Notes under the pieces: model-generated
What the model saw: only the letters and a program-made list of their open reading frames with translations
Databases searched by the model: none
What the model was told of the DNA's origin: nothing
In this document: positions 40,843 to 49,547 of the stretch, piece by piece
How positions within the stretch are numbered: the stretch's first letter is position 1
How the letters are laid out: each line of letters starts with the position of its first letter
Program-made: the position numbers and the translations under genes
From: Salegentibacter mishustinae
GTDB lineage: Bacteria > Bacteroidota > Bacteroidia > Flavobacteriales > Flavobacteriaceae
Reading direction: 5' to 3'
Length of the DNA: 64,000 bases
Assembly: GCF_002900095.1 (NCBI RefSeq)
Contig: NZ_LLKN01000002.1
Span: 1,240,001 to 1,304,000, forward strand

Positions 40843-43731
40843 CTATTCAGCTAACTCTTCTGGGTGCAATATTAATTCATATGAATGATCCTCTTTTAAA
40901 TATTTTATTGCAGTATTTGTAATATCTTCTCTTTTTAAAGAATTTAAATATTCTTCCCAGTCTTTGGAACCATTTATTCGCTCACCATACCTATAATGCT
41001 TGTATAAATTGTCCAATTTATTACTAAGCTTTTCTTGATTTATTCTACTATATTGAGCTAAAAGCTTATTTATGGCGTTAGAAAAAATATTTTGATCTAT
41101 TTTTCCCAGTTTTATATTACTTATAAGTTCTTTGGTTAAGTTCCTAATTTTAGGAAGCTCTTCAGGGACACAATTGAATCTAAACATGATTTCATACCTT
41201 CCTAGAGGTCTATTGTAATTACCGCCAGCTCCGTAGTGATAAAGTGAAAGTCCTTCATCTGAACGGAATTTAAATAATAAATCGTTTAGAATCATCCCTA
41301 ATACCTTTACCTTAACCTCTTCTTTCCAAGTATCCTTTTTCGCACGAGGTTTTACAAACTCCAAACCAAAATAGGAGTTTATATTGGTATACAAATCCGA
41401 AATGTTACCCTTTTTAAAAACAGGTCCTTGAGTTAAAGTTTCTGAATGCCTCTGATTGGAACATTCTAATTTTTTATGATTGGGTAAGTTTCCTAAATAC
41501 TTCTGGAGTAAGGGAAGAATGTCTTTTTTATCAAAATGACCAGTAACAATAAAAGTAAAATTTTCCGCACTGTTAAATAGAGCTCTATAAATCTCGAAAG
41601 CGCGATTTAAATTCACTTTTTTAATTCCTTTTATTCTATCTGAGGAATATGGTGGTTGGGTCGAATCTTTTGTGAGCGTATTTATGGCATCAATTAAATC
41701 ATTCACAGGATTTAAAGAATTATAGGAATTGCTTAAACTTTGGTGTTTCCAATCTTTAAATGCCAATTCATTTATTTGAGGTTGTGAAAAATATAAAAAG
41801 ATTATTTGTAAGAAATCTTCAAATTCCTCCTTAGTAACTTTACCCTTAATACCAGCTTCTTTAAAAGAAATGTAAGGATAAATACCAGTTTGAATTGAAT
41901 TAAATTTTTGAAAATAACGTTCAAGATCAAATTTTGAAAACTGCCCTATTCCTGTATTTTTAATTATGGAAGGAGCATATATAGCCGAAAAATAGTCGTT
42001 CTTAGGGAAACAGGCTGCCCCAAATGGGGTAAAGGCATGAAGTGATATTTTGCCTGAGGACGAATTACCCTTTAACGGATTTAATACTATTTTGAGGCCG
42101 TTTTCAAGCACATACTCCTTAATATTACTGCTTTTTTCAAAGGTTGAAGCGATTTTTCGTGGCTCTAAGGCTTGAACCTCTTTTTCATTTAGTAATTTGG
42201 TTGGAGCTCGAGGAATTTTAAATTGATTTACTGGTGATTTAAAAACTTCTCTTATTATACTTCGAACCTTTTTTTCGTTCTCTAAAAGACTAGAATAATC
42301 TGAAGGTAAAATAATTCCTATATCTTCAGGTTCATTTGAGAATAGTCGCTGGACGCTATTGTTGATCTCTTCTTTGCTAAAATTCGCTATAATATCCCTG
42401 GTACAGGCGTTTTTATTTTTAGGTAATATATCGTGATATACAAAATGTTTTTTGATTTCTGCAAGCCAATAATCTGTATTACTTGTTTGAGTTAAGGAAA
42501 AATCCTTTAGAAATTGTTTCCTGGTTTTTTCTAATTCTCTTTTTGAAATTCCATATTCCTTAAGTTGTTGTATTATAGAGATAGTCTTTTCAAGGGCTGC
42601 TACTTCCTCATGCATTCTGGTTCTGATAATAACCTTTAAAGCGCTTTCCGGTTTTCCCGAATTGGAAGTTTTTGTTTCCATAGTATGAATACTAAATCTT
42701 CTTGCGTTGTGGTTGTAAACCTTCGCTTCTTCTCTAAAACGCGTGTTTAGAATCTTAGTAATAAAATGAGCTTCTAGCAGACTTTTATAACCAGATAAAG
42801 AATTTCGCTTCTTTAAAGTAGTCTGGTCTCTAAAATATAAGTTTAAATTTATAGGTTTTCCAAAAGACTTCTTAATTGAATTTACTTCTCTTTTGACAAT
42901 TGAAAATTTATGATCGCTATTAAAGTACAATTCAGTACAATTCTCTTCCTTAAGAACCTTAGTTCTTCTTTGAATGGCTGAGAAGTTTTTTTTGATCAGG
43001 GATTCTAACTCCTTTGGATTTTCAATATTTCCCACAATGCTAATAGCCATAAGGTCTGGACGATACCACTTTCGATGAAATTTTTGTAAATCCTTATAAG
43101 GAAAGGTCTTGTTGTGAACTATAAAATTCTGATTATCTTTATGCATGCATGGGAATAACTTACCATTTAAAATTTCTTCTGTAGCTAACTCCTCCCTGGA
43201 TGCAGACATTGCTAAATATTCTTGCAATAAGACCCCTCTTTCTCTGTTAATATTATTTTTTGACAAGTTTAATTCTGTAGCAATATCCCGGAACCATTTT
43301 AGTCCAACCAATATTGACCTTGTACTGGATTGGGGAATTTCAAAATCATAAACGGTTGCTTTTCCTCCGGTTTTACCACTTACATTCCGAGCATTCATTC
43401 CCAATGATAACAGTAGTCTTTCGTTACTCTTTAAACCTTCCGGGAAATTCGTCGTTTCCCGAAAGGCTAAATGTTCAATATGGTGAGCAAAATTATTTTG
43501 GTGAGGTTTTTCTTTAAAACTACCAGTTTTCACAATGAAGTTCATTTTAACTTCGCCAGATACATTGTTTAATGGTTTTATATAATATGTTAAGCCATTA
43601 TCTAAAACTCCATGTAGGATGCTGGTATCTATTTCCTTAGTTTTAGTAGTACTATCTAGATCATACTGAGAATAGCCAACTTCAGAAAGGAGTGTTACTA
43701 AAACTCCAAAAATAAAACATATATTTTTCAT
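40843..43731 (-). CDS. Exported M16-family zinc metallopeptidase
   Basis: 962 residues with a signal peptide (MKNICFIFGVLVTLLSEVGYSQ). The inverted zinc motif HxxEH is His83-x-x-Glu86-His87 (AHHIEHLAF), with the distal Glu expected near Glu164 in NRERGVLLQE. The length matches two-half M16 proteins (pitrilysin/PqqL-like), with the second, non-catalytic half from about 530. It lies one base after the SusD-like gene and would digest peptides brought in or processed by the SusC/SusD pair. Confidence 0.88.
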   Translation of the reverse strand: MKNICFIFGVLVTLLSEVGYSQYDLDSTTKTKEIDTSILHGVLDNGLTYYIKPLNNVSGEVKMNFIVKTGSFKEKPHQNNFAHHIEHLAFRETTNFPEGLKSNERLLLSLGMNARNVSGKTGGKATVYDFEIPQSSTRSILVGLKWFRDIATELNLSKNNINRERGVLLQEYLAMSASREELATEEILNGKLFPCMHKDNQNFIVHNKTFPYKDLQKFHRKWYRPDLMAISIVGNIENPKELESLIKKNFSAIQRRTKVLKEENCTELYFNSDHKFSIVKREVNSIKKSFGKPINLNLYFRDQTTLKKRNSLSGYKSLLEAHFITKILNTRFREEAKVYNHNARRFSIHTMETKTSNSGKPESALKVIIRTRMHEEVAALEKTISIIQQLKEYGISKRELEKTRKQFLKDFSLTQTSNTDYWLAEIKKHFVYHDILPKNKNACTRDIIANFSKEEINNSVQRLFSNEPEDIGIILPSDYSSLLENEKKVRSIIREVFKSPVNQFKIPRAPTKLLNEKEVQALEPRKIASTFEKSSNIKEYVLENGLKIVLNPLKGNSSSGKISLHAFTPFGAACFPKNDYFSAIYAPSIIKNTGIGQFSKFDLERYFQKFNSIQTGIYPYISFKEAGIKGKVTKEEFEDFLQIIFLYFSQPQINELAFKDWKHQSLSNSYNSLNPVNDLIDAINTLTKDSTQPPYSSDRIKGIKKVNLNRAFEIYRALFNSAENFTFIVTGHFDKKDILPLLQKYLGNLPNHKKLECSNQRHSETLTQGPVFKKGNISDLYTNINSYFGLEFVKPRAKKDTWKEEVKVKVLGMILNDLLFKFRSDEGLSLYHYGAGGNYNRPLGRYEIMFRFNCVPEELPKIRNLTKELISNIKLGKIDQNIFSNAINKLLAQYSRINQEKLSNKLDNLYKHYRYGERINGSKDWEEYLNSLKREDITNTAIKYLKEDHSYELILHPEELAE

Positions 43732-43732
43732 T

Positions 43733-45139
43733 TTAATAACCAGGATTTTGAGAAAGGTTTGGATTCTTCATTCGCTCCTGGGCAGGTATTGGATAAAGTA
43801 CATCTGTATCTTCCCACGTAGGATTACTATTTCCTAAAACTGTACTGGCTCTTTCAGTTCGTTTTAAATCTAGCCACCGATGACCCCATTCCGAAAATAA
43901 TTCCCTTCTGCGCTCCTGTGCTATTTCCTTTAATAATTGCGCTTTACTCAATTCCGGAAATATTTCAGATATAGGATCTAGACCAGCTCTAGTTCGAATC
44001 TGATCCAAATCTTCTTTAGCCCCTGGGAGGTCATTGAGTTCAGTCCTGGCTTCAGATCGAATTAAGAACTGCTCTGCCAGGCGTAATACCATCGAGTTTT
44101 CCAGGATTGGAAGTTCACTGCTATTTCTAATTTTATATTTATAAGGGAAATAGGCATCCCTACTAGCATTATAATCTATCCAATTCAATAATCTTTTGTC
44201 TTCTGGCCTAAAATCGGTTAATAAACTTTCCGGAAGTTTAGCAATCGCAAAGAAGGAAAAGAAAGGATCTATTATAAAAAGATTTCCTTCATTGGTATGA
44301 GTAACGATTGATCCATTTCCTAATGGGGAAATTTGCCATATAGCTTCTCTACTATTGGCTAGAAAAACCTCGTCAAGATCATCCGGTAATTCATAAAGGC
44401 TTTCTTCGGCAATAACTTGCGAACTTAGTTCTTCTGCTTTTTCCCAATCCTTTAAGTATAGATATACCCTGGCCAATAGGGCAGTAGCAGCAAATTTGTT
44501 AACCTGGGTCCGATCTGCATTTCGATACTCTACAGTTAATGATTCCCTGGCAATTTCTAAATCATCTATTATTTGCTTATAGATTTCACTTGCGGAGACT
44601 CTTGGTGCCAGTTCATTATTCTGGTAATTTGTACTTAAAATCAGAGGCACTTCCTCATAAAGATTTACTAAATAGAAATAGGTGAATGCTCGTATAAATT
44701 TTGCTTCTCCATTTAATTGCGAAATAAGATCTGGAGAAAGATTTTCTGCATTCTCTATTCCTTCTATATAGGAATTAGCCATATAAATTATGTTGTAAGC
44801 ACTTGACCACAAAGCGAGGTTATTTTGGTTGTCTGGGAATAATTCGTTTTCCTCGAACGCCATGCGCTCAGGATTGGTAGTTGTTATATTCTGTATGTTA
44901 TCCGCCGATAAGCCAGATAGAAACGTGACGCTACGGGTATAACCGCCACTAAAATCTGCAACAAACAGTTCATTATAAATACCTTGCATGGCACTAATAG
45001 CAGTTTCATCACTCCCAAAAACTTCGTCTCTAATTAATTTGTTGTTGGGAGAATCTACTTCAACGAAATCTTCACAGGAGATCAATAAAAAACTCAAGAT
45101 CAAAATCGTTAAAATGCTTATTGGTAATTTCGTTTTCAT
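43733..45139 (-). CDS. RagB/SusD-family outer-membrane lipoprotein
   Basis: 468 residues; a lipoprotein signal ends at Cys22 (LSFLLISCEDF). It has the SusD-type helical repeat core (FIRAFTYFYLVNLYEEVPLIL...YKQIIDDLEIARESL) and the family C-terminus (ERRRELFSEWGHRWLDLKRT, LYPIPAQERMKNPNLSQNPGY). It forms the lid of the SusC-like channel. It sits 10 bases after the SusC gene and one base before the M16 gene. Confidence 0.92.
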   Translation of the reverse strand: MKTKLPISILTILILSFLLISCEDFVEVDSPNNKLIRDEVFGSDETAISAMQGIYNELFVADFSGGYTRSVTFLSGLSADNIQNITTTNPERMAFEENELFPDNQNNLALWSSAYNIIYMANSYIEGIENAENLSPDLISQLNGEAKFIRAFTYFYLVNLYEEVPLILSTNYQNNELAPRVSASEIYKQIIDDLEIARESLTVEYRNADRTQVNKFAATALLARVYLYLKDWEKAEELSSQVIAEESLYELPDDLDEVFLANSREAIWQISPLGNGSIVTHTNEGNLFIIDPFFSFFAIAKLPESLLTDFRPEDKRLLNWIDYNASRDAYFPYKYKIRNSSELPILENSMVLRLAEQFLIRSEARTELNDLPGAKEDLDQIRTRAGLDPISEIFPELSKAQLLKEIAQERRRELFSEWGHRWLDLKRTERASTVLGNSNPTWEDTDVLYPIPAQERMKNPNLSQNPGY

Positions 45140-45149
45140 AAGATTAGTT

Positions 45150-48140
45150 TTAAAAAATTATTTGTAAGCCTCCAGTAATTGTTTTCAACGTTCTAAAACT
45201 AGAGCCAGAAGAAGGAAACTCAGGATCCATTCCTTCATAAGGGGAAAGTGTGATTAGATTTTGTCCGTGAGTAAAAAGTCTCAATTGTTCAATGCCTATT
45301 TTATCTAGAAATTCTTCAGATAAATTATAACCGAGAGAAATAGTTTTTAATCTAAGAAATGAAGCATCCTGGATAGGAAATAAAGAATTTTCTACAAAGT
45401 TAAATGCAGTATTTGCCTGTCTTGATTGAGAAATGGTCTGGTAATTACCTTCATTTTCTAAAGCAGGTAAAACCTTAGTTGATACATTCCGAGGCCTACC
45501 TGCATTAAAGACAGTAAATCGTCCTTTTTGTTTTACAAATTCCCATAAAAATTGAAATGAGAAATTTTTATAGGAAAAGGAGTTATTTATACCACCAAAA
45601 AAGTCTCGATTCAAATCCTGTATTATTGTTCGATCCTGATAATCAAAACTGCCATCATCATTAACATCCCGTACTGTATAAAATCCAGTCTCAGGATCAA
45701 GTCCCGTATATTCATACAAAAGCGATATATTTAAAGGATGGCCAACTTTATAGGTATTGGCAAAAGATGATTGTTCCAGGTCGGGATAGTTTACCAATTC
45801 ATTACGAGGAAAACTTATGTTAAAAGAAGTTTGCCATTGAAAATTGTCATTCCTGAAGTTTTCACTAGTAGCCTCAATTTCCCAGCCTGTATTTTCTACA
45901 GTGGCAGGGAGATTAGCCTGGACTGAGCTAAACCCTGTAATAGCCGGAAGAGGATAGCCGACCAGCTGGTTGTCAGATCGGTTTCTGTACCAACTTACAC
46001 CTAATCTAAATTTATCTTCAAAAAAGCCAAGCTCTACAGCACCTTCAAGCTTTTTATTCTCCTCCCATGAATAATTGGGGTTTGCCAGTGTGGTAGGGTA
46101 TAAACCTCCTGGTCCAACAGTAGCCTCGTAGGCATCAAGGTAACCATAATCACCAATCTGGTCATTTCCTGTGGTTCCAAAACTGCCTCGAAATTTACCA
46201 AAAGATAAGAACGGGAATGCTTTTTTTATAAATGGTTCATCAGAAAAAATCCATGCAGCTCCGATTGCACCAAAATTTGAAAAACGGTTGTCCGGACCAA
46301 ATCGTGAAGAACCATCCCGACGCCCCGTTAAATTAATATAGTATTTGCGCTGCCAGTTGATACCTATGCGTGAAAACAAGGCACTGTATCTGTATTCTGT
46401 AGTTACACTTTCAGCATTTAGAATTCTTTCGGCAGCTGCTAAATTTCCAATGAGAATTTCAGAGGAATAACCACTTCCCTGAAACCTTATTCGATTACTG
46501 TTATTTTCCTGCAGTGTAGCACCTATAATAGATTCTATACTTAGTTTTCCTATGCTCGTATTATAGATAAGCTGCGGTTCTATAATCCAAGATTTCCTTT
46601 TGGTATATAGATGTGATGAACTATTGTCAATAGCTTCTGCCGGGTTATAAGAACGTCTCGGTAACTTTATGTTCTCTTTACTATCAAATGAAGTGTAACC
46701 TAAATTGGTTTTAAATCGTAAATTGGAAATAAGTTTATAAGATAAACTTAAGTTGGTGATAAGGTTATTTGTGGTAGTTACACTATTGTTGTAATTCCCT
46801 TCAAGTGGATTATCCAAACCGGCCAATGACCACTCTTCCCAGTTTAAAGTATTATCATCATTAAAAACTTCAGGTGCGTTGGGGGGCAGCCTTGAAATGG
46901 ATGAAGTAAGATTTATATTCCCTACTAAATTATTAATATCTACCCCGTAATTAACCGAAAGGTTTAAATTGAATTTATCATCTTTTGACTGGTGATTAAG
47001 ATTTAAATTACCGGTTACCTTTTGATAATCATAATCTCCTGGATAGACCGTACCCTGGGTAAAATAAGAACCACCTAATCTATAAGAAGTATATTCGTCT
47101 CCTCCTGAGAAAGTTAAATTGGCATTAGTGGTCTCCGATGTGCCCCCAAATACAAAATCCTGCCAATCAGTGTACCGATCCTGGTCCCACAATAATAGAT
47201 CATAAGCATTATTCTCCGTCGGTTCAACTTCATCATTCTCGAAAGCTCTTCTTCTTATTTCTAGATATTCTTGGGTGTTTAATAAATCCAATCGATTCGG
47301 GACAGTCGTTACACCGGTATAAAAATTTGCTTCGATGCCGGTGCCAATTCCTCTTCCTTTTTTGGTGGTGATTAAGATCACCCCGTTAGCCCCACGCGAC
47401 CCGTATATAGCAGTAGCATCAGCATCCTTTAAAACTTCAATACTTTTTATATTGGAAACATTAAGGTTGTTGAGTGGGTCTAAACCAGCATTCCCTATTA
47501 TAGTGTTAGTCTCTACGGGGATTGAATTAATAGGGACACCGTCAATAATATACAATGGGAAATTTCCTTCTTCTCGAAGGCTGTTTGTGCCCCTTATTCT
47601 AATGGTGGAAGCTGTCCCTGGATTACTGCCTCCGGGAGTAATCTCAACCCCAGCCATTCTCCCTTGCAAGGCTTGTATGGGGCTCACCACCGGCTGTAGT
47701 TCTATTTCCTCTGCGGTAACTCTTGAAATATTCCCTGTACGTTCCCTTTCAGTTGTGGTATAATAACCAGCATTAATTTTCACTTCACCAAGGGCAGAAA
47801 CATCCTCCTCTAATTGAATACTAATTTCTTCGTTGTTATCTACCGGAATTTCTACAGTTTTAAAACCTATATAAGAAAAAACCAAAGTCCCATTGGCAGG
47901 GGCAGTAATACTATACTCGCCATCCAGGTTAGTTACTGTTCCTCTACTGGTATTTTTAACCGTTATAGTTACGCCTGGAATGGGAAGGCCGTTCTGATCT
48001 TGTACTACACCCACTACTGCTTGCTGCTGCAAGGGAAGGGGAGTAATGGTTGCTGCCTGTGCAGACTTTGATAGGAAGAAGAGTATCCCACCAAGAATAA
48101 TTAGCGCCACCCATTTGAGGCGCGAGTAATTATTTTTCAT
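45150..48140 (-). CDS. SusC/RagA-family TonB-linked outer-membrane protein
   Basis: 996 residues: signal peptide, N-terminal carboxypeptidase-D-like domain (VVGVVQDQNGLPIPGVTITVKNTSRGTVTNLDGEYSI), then the plug (PVVSPIQALQGRMAGVEIT, IRIRGTNSLREEGNFPLYIIDGVP, VLKDADATAIYGSRGANGVILITTKKG) and a 22-strand barrel. With SusD it takes up large nutrients using TonB energy. The M16 partner points to peptide rather than glycan substrate; no glycoside hydrolase or sigma/anti-sigma pair is present. A hairpin lies 47-82 bases upstream. Confidence 0.93.
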   Translation of the reverse strand: MKNNYSRLKWVALIILGGILFFLSKSAQAATITPLPLQQQAVVGVVQDQNGLPIPGVTITVKNTSRGTVTNLDGEYSITAPANGTLVFSYIGFKTVEIPVDNNEEISIQLEEDVSALGEVKINAGYYTTTERERTGNISRVTAEEIELQPVVSPIQALQGRMAGVEITPGGSNPGTASTIRIRGTNSLREEGNFPLYIIDGVPINSIPVETNTIIGNAGLDPLNNLNVSNIKSIEVLKDADATAIYGSRGANGVILITTKKGRGIGTGIEANFYTGVTTVPNRLDLLNTQEYLEIRRRAFENDEVEPTENNAYDLLLWDQDRYTDWQDFVFGGTSETTNANLTFSGGDEYTSYRLGGSYFTQGTVYPGDYDYQKVTGNLNLNHQSKDDKFNLNLSVNYGVDINNLVGNINLTSSISRLPPNAPEVFNDDNTLNWEEWSLAGLDNPLEGNYNNSVTTTNNLITNLSLSYKLISNLRFKTNLGYTSFDSKENIKLPRRSYNPAEAIDNSSSHLYTKRKSWIIEPQLIYNTSIGKLSIESIIGATLQENNSNRIRFQGSGYSSEILIGNLAAAERILNAESVTTEYRYSALFSRIGINWQRKYYINLTGRRDGSSRFGPDNRFSNFGAIGAAWIFSDEPFIKKAFPFLSFGKFRGSFGTTGNDQIGDYGYLDAYEATVGPGGLYPTTLANPNYSWEENKKLEGAVELGFFEDKFRLGVSWYRNRSDNQLVGYPLPAITGFSSVQANLPATVENTGWEIEATSENFRNDNFQWQTSFNISFPRNELVNYPDLEQSSFANTYKVGHPLNISLLYEYTGLDPETGFYTVRDVNDDGSFDYQDRTIIQDLNRDFFGGINNSFSYKNFSFQFLWEFVKQKGRFTVFNAGRPRNVSTKVLPALENEGNYQTISQSRQANTAFNFVENSLFPIQDASFLRLKTISLGYNLSEEFLDKIGIEQLRLFTHGQNLITLSPYEGMDPEFPSSGSSFRTLKTITGGLQIIF

Positions 48141-48186
48141 AATTTTACGTGTGATTTAAATGAAACATTGTTTTATTTAAGCTTAG

Positions 48187-48222
48187 GCCTTCCCCGCTCA
48201 GACTCCAATCTAGAGGGAAGGC
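48187..48222. promoter_or_regulatory. Leader hairpin upstream of the SusC-like gene
   Basis: GCCTTCCC (48187-48194) pairs perfectly with GGGAAGGC (48215-48222). On the plus strand it is followed by five T. In the minus-strand mRNA it would lie 47-82 bases before the SusC start, so it could be a leader structure or the end of a plus-strand antisense RNA. Confidence 0.45.
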
Positions 48223-48554
48223 TTTTTGGCTTAACACCTTTAACTAAGGCTAATTCACTTTTTCTTTACATAACAATTTCTTTTTTGCTAAACTTAACGG
48301 CCCTACCCGTTAACACCTATTAACCCAAATCAAATATTCCCAGTGCCTCGAGGAGACCCCACCCAAAGCTGTTTTTGAATACTAGGGCACAAAACAGCAA
48401 CCCACGGGATTGTTAAAGTGATTTCCTTGTTCCCGCAAACAAGAATTAGCGAATACAGTACTAGTTACTGCCGACCACTATGGCCTATAATAATGTAGGG
48501 GCAAAAAAAGCGAGACTTATAGCTTTTAAATTGTAGAAGATAACTTTGAAAATT
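48223..48554. other. Gap between the SusC operon and the XRE gene, left part
   Basis: No open frame or repeat that I can support. The promoter of the minus-strand SusC operon should lie here, but no clear TTG/TAnnTTTG pair was found. A TAACTTTG box at 48541-48548 could start the candidate RNA that follows. Confidence 0.35.
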
Positions 48555-48697
48555 AAGAAGAGTTTAAAACCAAAAAAGACGTGGTGACTCAACTTATGCC
48601 ATCAAGGTACTGGTATACCGTGCAACGATAAGAGAGCCCACGCCTAGGTCGTGAGCATCCTTGCTTATCATCTCGTTGCATAAATTACCAGTTTTTG
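48555..48697 (+). ncRNA. Candidate structured RNA
   Basis: A long-range fold can be drawn: ACTGGTA (48609-48615) with TACCAGT (48686-48692), a 5+5-base internal loop, then TGCAACGA (48621-48628) with TCGTTGCA (48673-48680), TAAG (48629-48632) with CTTA (48664-48667), and inner CACG (48639-48642) with CGTG (48650-48653). A T5 run follows the outer stem at 48692-48696, like an intrinsic terminator end. A -7-like TAACTTTG lies at 48541. There is no coding frame. The strand and the 5' end are guesses; I recognise no RNA family. Confidence 0.45.
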
Positions 48698-48790
48698 ACG
48701 GCGAGATTCAAAGCGAATGCTTCTAATATTTTACTTTAAGAAGTTTCGCAAAAATAATAATATGAGGTAAATATAATAATTATTTTTAAA

Positions 48791-48808
48791 ATTGGGATAT
48801 ATCCCAAT
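48791..48808. promoter_or_regulatory. 18-bp perfect palindrome, operator of the XRE gene
   Basis: ATTGGGATATATCCCAAT is a perfect palindrome. It lies 46-63 bases upstream of the XRE regulator ATG and just before a TATTTTTTG-like -7 region, the place for autorepression. Confidence 0.7.
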
Positions 48809-48853
48809 AATATTTTTTGCCATTTACAAGAAATTGCTTTGAAATGGTTCATT

Positions 48854-49102
48854 ATGGATATAAATAAAGATTTTCTTAAGGAAATAGGTAAGAAAATTAT
48901 TGAGATCAGAGAAAAAAAAGGTGAAAAACAATCGGATCTTAGTTTCCATACTGGATTAGAAGTTTCAGAAATCAGTAAATACGAGCAAGGAAAAATAAAT
49001 ATGACCTTTAAAACATTTTTAAAATTTGCTCATGTATTAGATGTTCATCCCAAAGAACTGTTGGATTTTGAATTTGATATTAAAAGGCATAAGATTAAGT
49101 AG
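48854..49102 (+). CDS. XRE-family helix-turn-helix regulator
   Basis: 82 residues from the ATG at 48854; the frame could start five codons earlier at TTG. The whole protein is one Cro/CI-type domain (LKEIGKKIIEIREKKGEKQSDLSFHTGLEVSEISKYEQGKINMTFKTFLKFAHVLDVHPKELLDF). An 18-base palindrome upstream is its likely operator. It opens the accessory array. Confidence 0.88.
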   Translation: MDINKDFLKEIGKKIIEIREKKGEKQSDLSFHTGLEVSEISKYEQGKINMTFKTFLKFAHVLDVHPKELLDFEFDIKRHKIK

Positions 49103-49111
49103 ATTTCGCTC

Positions 49112-49128
49112 TTACGGAAATCCGTAAA
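49112..49128. promoter_or_regulatory. TACGGAAATCCGTA palindrome, copy 1
   Basis: TTACGGAAATCCGTAAA lies 57-73 bases before the small Cys/His gene, followed by TATAGTTTTATAT. The same 16 bases in reverse complement occur at 55566-55581 upstream of the restriction-modification gene. Confidence 0.5.
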
Positions 49129-49184
49129 TTTCTTCGGCTATATAGTTTTATATTTAAGAATTATTCATTTAAAATTATACTGTT

Positions 49185-49394
49185 ATGCAAAAATTTTATG
49201 TCAACACCAATGCTCAGTCTAATGGAGATCACGAAGTTCACGAAGATACCTATTGTTCTAATGCTCCATCGCCAGAAAACCGCAGGGATCTGGGATATCA
49301 CCAGGACTGCCACGGTGCTGTTAGGGAAGCCAAAAAAATATATAATAAATCCAATGGTTGCTATTATTGCTGTAGGGCTTGCCATACTAGTTAA
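49185..49394 (+). CDS. Small Cys/His-rich protein
   Basis: 69 residues beginning MQKFYVNTNAQSNGDHEVHED with a spaced set of Cys and His: EVHEDTYC, LGYHQDCHGAV and NGCYYCCRACHTS at the C-terminus. The order suggests a zinc-binding fold. I have the impression of similar short proteins in other Bacteroidota but cannot name a family. A frame on the same strand (49198-49422) and one on the minus strand are shadows. It is preceded by the TACGG palindrome and so may be co-regulated with the restriction-modification gene. Confidence 0.65.
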   Translation: MQKFYVNTNAQSNGDHEVHEDTYCSNAPSPENRRDLGYHQDCHGAVREAKKIYNKSNGCYYCCRACHTS

Positions 49395-49547
49395 TTCAAA
49401 GCTAGGTAATCTGCCAAAATAGTATAATCCCCAATTCTTATTTTTAATCCAACTTTGTTTATTCCTGTGAAAGGTGTATTAAATTTGTATTTTGTTTGGG
49501 ATAAAACGAATTAGCTGCAAGCTTTCAAGAAAAATTCCAAAAAAAAT

